Source: Actinomycetes bacterium (GTDB taxonomy: Bacteria > Actinomycetota > Acidimicrobiia > Acidimicrobiales > Palsa-688). Taken from it: a DNA stretch of 6,991 nt. Both the position numbers and the translations under genes were made by a program. The notes below the pieces were generated by a model. The model worked only from the letters and a program-made list of their open reading frames with translations. It was not told the DNA's origin and made no database searches. The stretch's first letter is position 1. The number at the start of each line of letters is the position of its first letter. Of this stretch, positions 6,420 through 6,991 are shown piece after piece. The stretch is from positions 1-6,991 of the forward strand of contig JAKAWM010000150.1 in NCBI GenBank assembly GCA_021827285.1, read 5' to 3'.

Positions 6420-6491
6420 CTGGCTGACGAGTGGCCCGAGCCCAGCATAGGACCGTTGTTCGTCGTGCTGAAGGGGAGCCACCGTGGCTGC
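6306..6491 (+). pseudogene. Tyrosine recombinase/integrase fragment with in-frame TAG
   Basis: One frame reads LEDLSPGEHRARVRNGKGG, then RERIVPISERFFASVTA, a TAG stop at 6417-6419, and then LADEWPEPSIGPLFVVLKG with SHRG. This is the pattern of a phage-type integrase catalytic domain: the beta-hairpin GKGGRERIVPI with its conserved Lys, then a YL...LF...RG segment before the missing HxLRH part. In relatives the residue at the stop is usually Tyr, so TAC to TAG is the simplest change. Only about 60 residues survive. The Arg-I region upstream and the HxLRH and catalytic Tyr downstream are absent, so it cannot be active. It is fused in frame to the BNR gene on its left and abuts an IstB-like fragment on its right. 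The family is recognised from motifs, not by database comparison. Confidence 0.68.
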
Positions 6492-6642
6492 TAGGGGCGC
6501 TGGTCGAAGCCGAGTGCGCCGCCCGCGACGCCCCAAGGCCGCCGCCCGGTTGAAAGCAGCCTACTTCCTGGTGAAGAAGTCTTTCCAAAGCTTCGACATT
6601 TCCGCTTCGGCCATCCCCAGGCCAACGCTCGAGTACCTGGCC
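6470..6642 (+). pseudogene. N-terminal fragment of an IstB-like helper ATPase (IS21-type), frameshifted
   Basis: In one frame 6479-6535 encodes PPWLLGALVEAECAARDAP. From about 6538 the next frame back encodes ARLKAAYFLVKKSFQSFDIS, then ASAIPRPTLEYLA. Together they match the N-terminus of IstB helpers of IS21-type elements: a helix ending in AE..ARDA, then ARL.AA.FP..KS...FD, then S.IP..T..YLA, just ahead of the ATP-binding domain. The change from one frame to the other near 6535-6538 implies one lost base, or an equivalent shift. The Walker motifs and the rest of istB are missing. After EYLA the frame runs into a LuxR/AAA regulator. The partner transposase istA is not seen. This is family recognition from memory; a weak alternative is that the similarity is fortuitous. 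Confidence 0.55.
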
Positions 6643-6991
6643 GACAACGTGGCCGACCGGCGGGTCGCCTGCGTCGCGACGGTCCGGCAGAGCGAGCCGT
6701 CCCCGGCACTTGAGCTGATCGGGGCGCTGCACGCGCGCCGGGTCGCCGAGGTGATCGAGGTACGGCGGCTCGCCGAGCCCGACATCGCCACTATGGCCGC
6801 CGCCTGCCTGGATCAGGACCCGGTCCCTGGCGCCGTGCTCACCCGGTTGCTGGCGAACTGCGACGGGCTGCCGTTCGCGGTGGAGGAGATTCTGACGGCC
6901 GCGGTCTCCTCGGGGGAGCTTGCGCGCACCGAGACCGGCTGGCAGGTCAACAAGGAGATCACCACCGGCCTGCCGCCGTCGATCGTCAGCT
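6484..6991 (+). CDS. Partial AAA/LuxR-family regulator fragment behind a chimeric N-terminus, runs off the right edge
   Basis: A frame from GTG 6484 is open to the window end (169 codons). AAGGGGAG at 6471-6478 could serve as its ribosome binding site, but those bases also form recombinase codons (LKGS). Residues 1-20 are Arg-rich and look like an out-of-frame reading. Residues 21-50 are IstB-like. From about 49 the protein reads LEYLADNVADRRVACVATVR, then a region with LHARRVAEVIEVRRLAEPDI, and later NCDGLPFAVEEILTAAVSSG. This is typical of the ATPase domain of large LuxR-type regulators, from the strand after Walker B through the GNP/DGLPF.VEEL segment. The Walker A and Walker B parts that should precede it are absent, so the regulator is 5'-truncated. 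Any C-terminal helix-turn-helix lies outside the window. It is probably a pseudogene unless the join is an assembly error. Confidence 0.62.
   Translation, partial: MAARGAGRSRVRRPRRPKAAARLKAAYFLVKKSFQSFDISASAIPRPTLEYLADNVADRRVACVATVRQSEPSPALELIGALHARRVAEVIEVRRLAEPDIATMAAACLDQDPVPGAVLTRLLANCDGLPFAVEEILTAAVSSGELARTETGWQVNKEITTGLPPSIVS

Overview
The window looks like chromosomal DNA of a high-GC Gram-positive bacterium, most likely an actinobacterium and perhaps an uncultured one. I base this on strong G/C preference at third codon positions, GTG starts, a tandem pair of actinobacterial-style half ABC exporters, and an AAA/LuxR-type regulator fragment. No marker gene settles the genus.

Layout. 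(1) Positions 1-3369, minus strand: two half-size ABC exporter genes in an operon. The upstream, complete subunit (1555-3369) overlaps the downstream one by four bases (GTGA). The downstream gene (1-1558) runs off the left edge before its signature motif. The pair has the features of a heterodimeric exporter: the complete subunit has a non-canonical Walker B (Asp for the catalytic Glu) and a Q-loop Glu for Gln. The partial subunit has an unusual insertion of about 44 residues between its A-loop and Walker A. (2) 3370-3732: a 363-base divergent intergenic region with a pair of imperfect direct repeats 84 bases apart, small inverted repeats and a strong ribosome binding site for the next gene. 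(3) 3733-4893, plus strand: a complete RtcB-type RNA ligase with all expected metal and guanylylation residues. (4) 4894-5237: non-coding, with a degenerate tandem repeat of 14-15 bases immediately after rtcB and an 8-bp perfect inverted repeat. (5) 5238-6419: an exported Asp-box (BNR) beta-propeller-like protein with five Asp-boxes. Its last 36 or so codons are not BNR-like but match a tyrosine recombinase. (6) About 6306-6991: a chain of gene fragments. A tyrosine recombinase relic with an in-frame TAG is followed by a frameshifted N-terminal piece of an IstB-like helper ATPase. That piece is joined in frame to the middle of an AAA/LuxR-family regulator that continues past the right edge.

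The left two-thirds is ordinary: an exporter operon divergent from an RNA-repair ligase, with no visible functional link between them. The right end is the unusual part. Within about 350 bases there are at least three junctions between unrelated gene families, two of them keeping an open frame. This is best read as a mobile-element graveyard that has truncated a BNR gene and a regulator gene, or as an assembly chimera. I see no evidence for a new multi-gene system. Family assignments rest on motif recognition by eye, without database searches.
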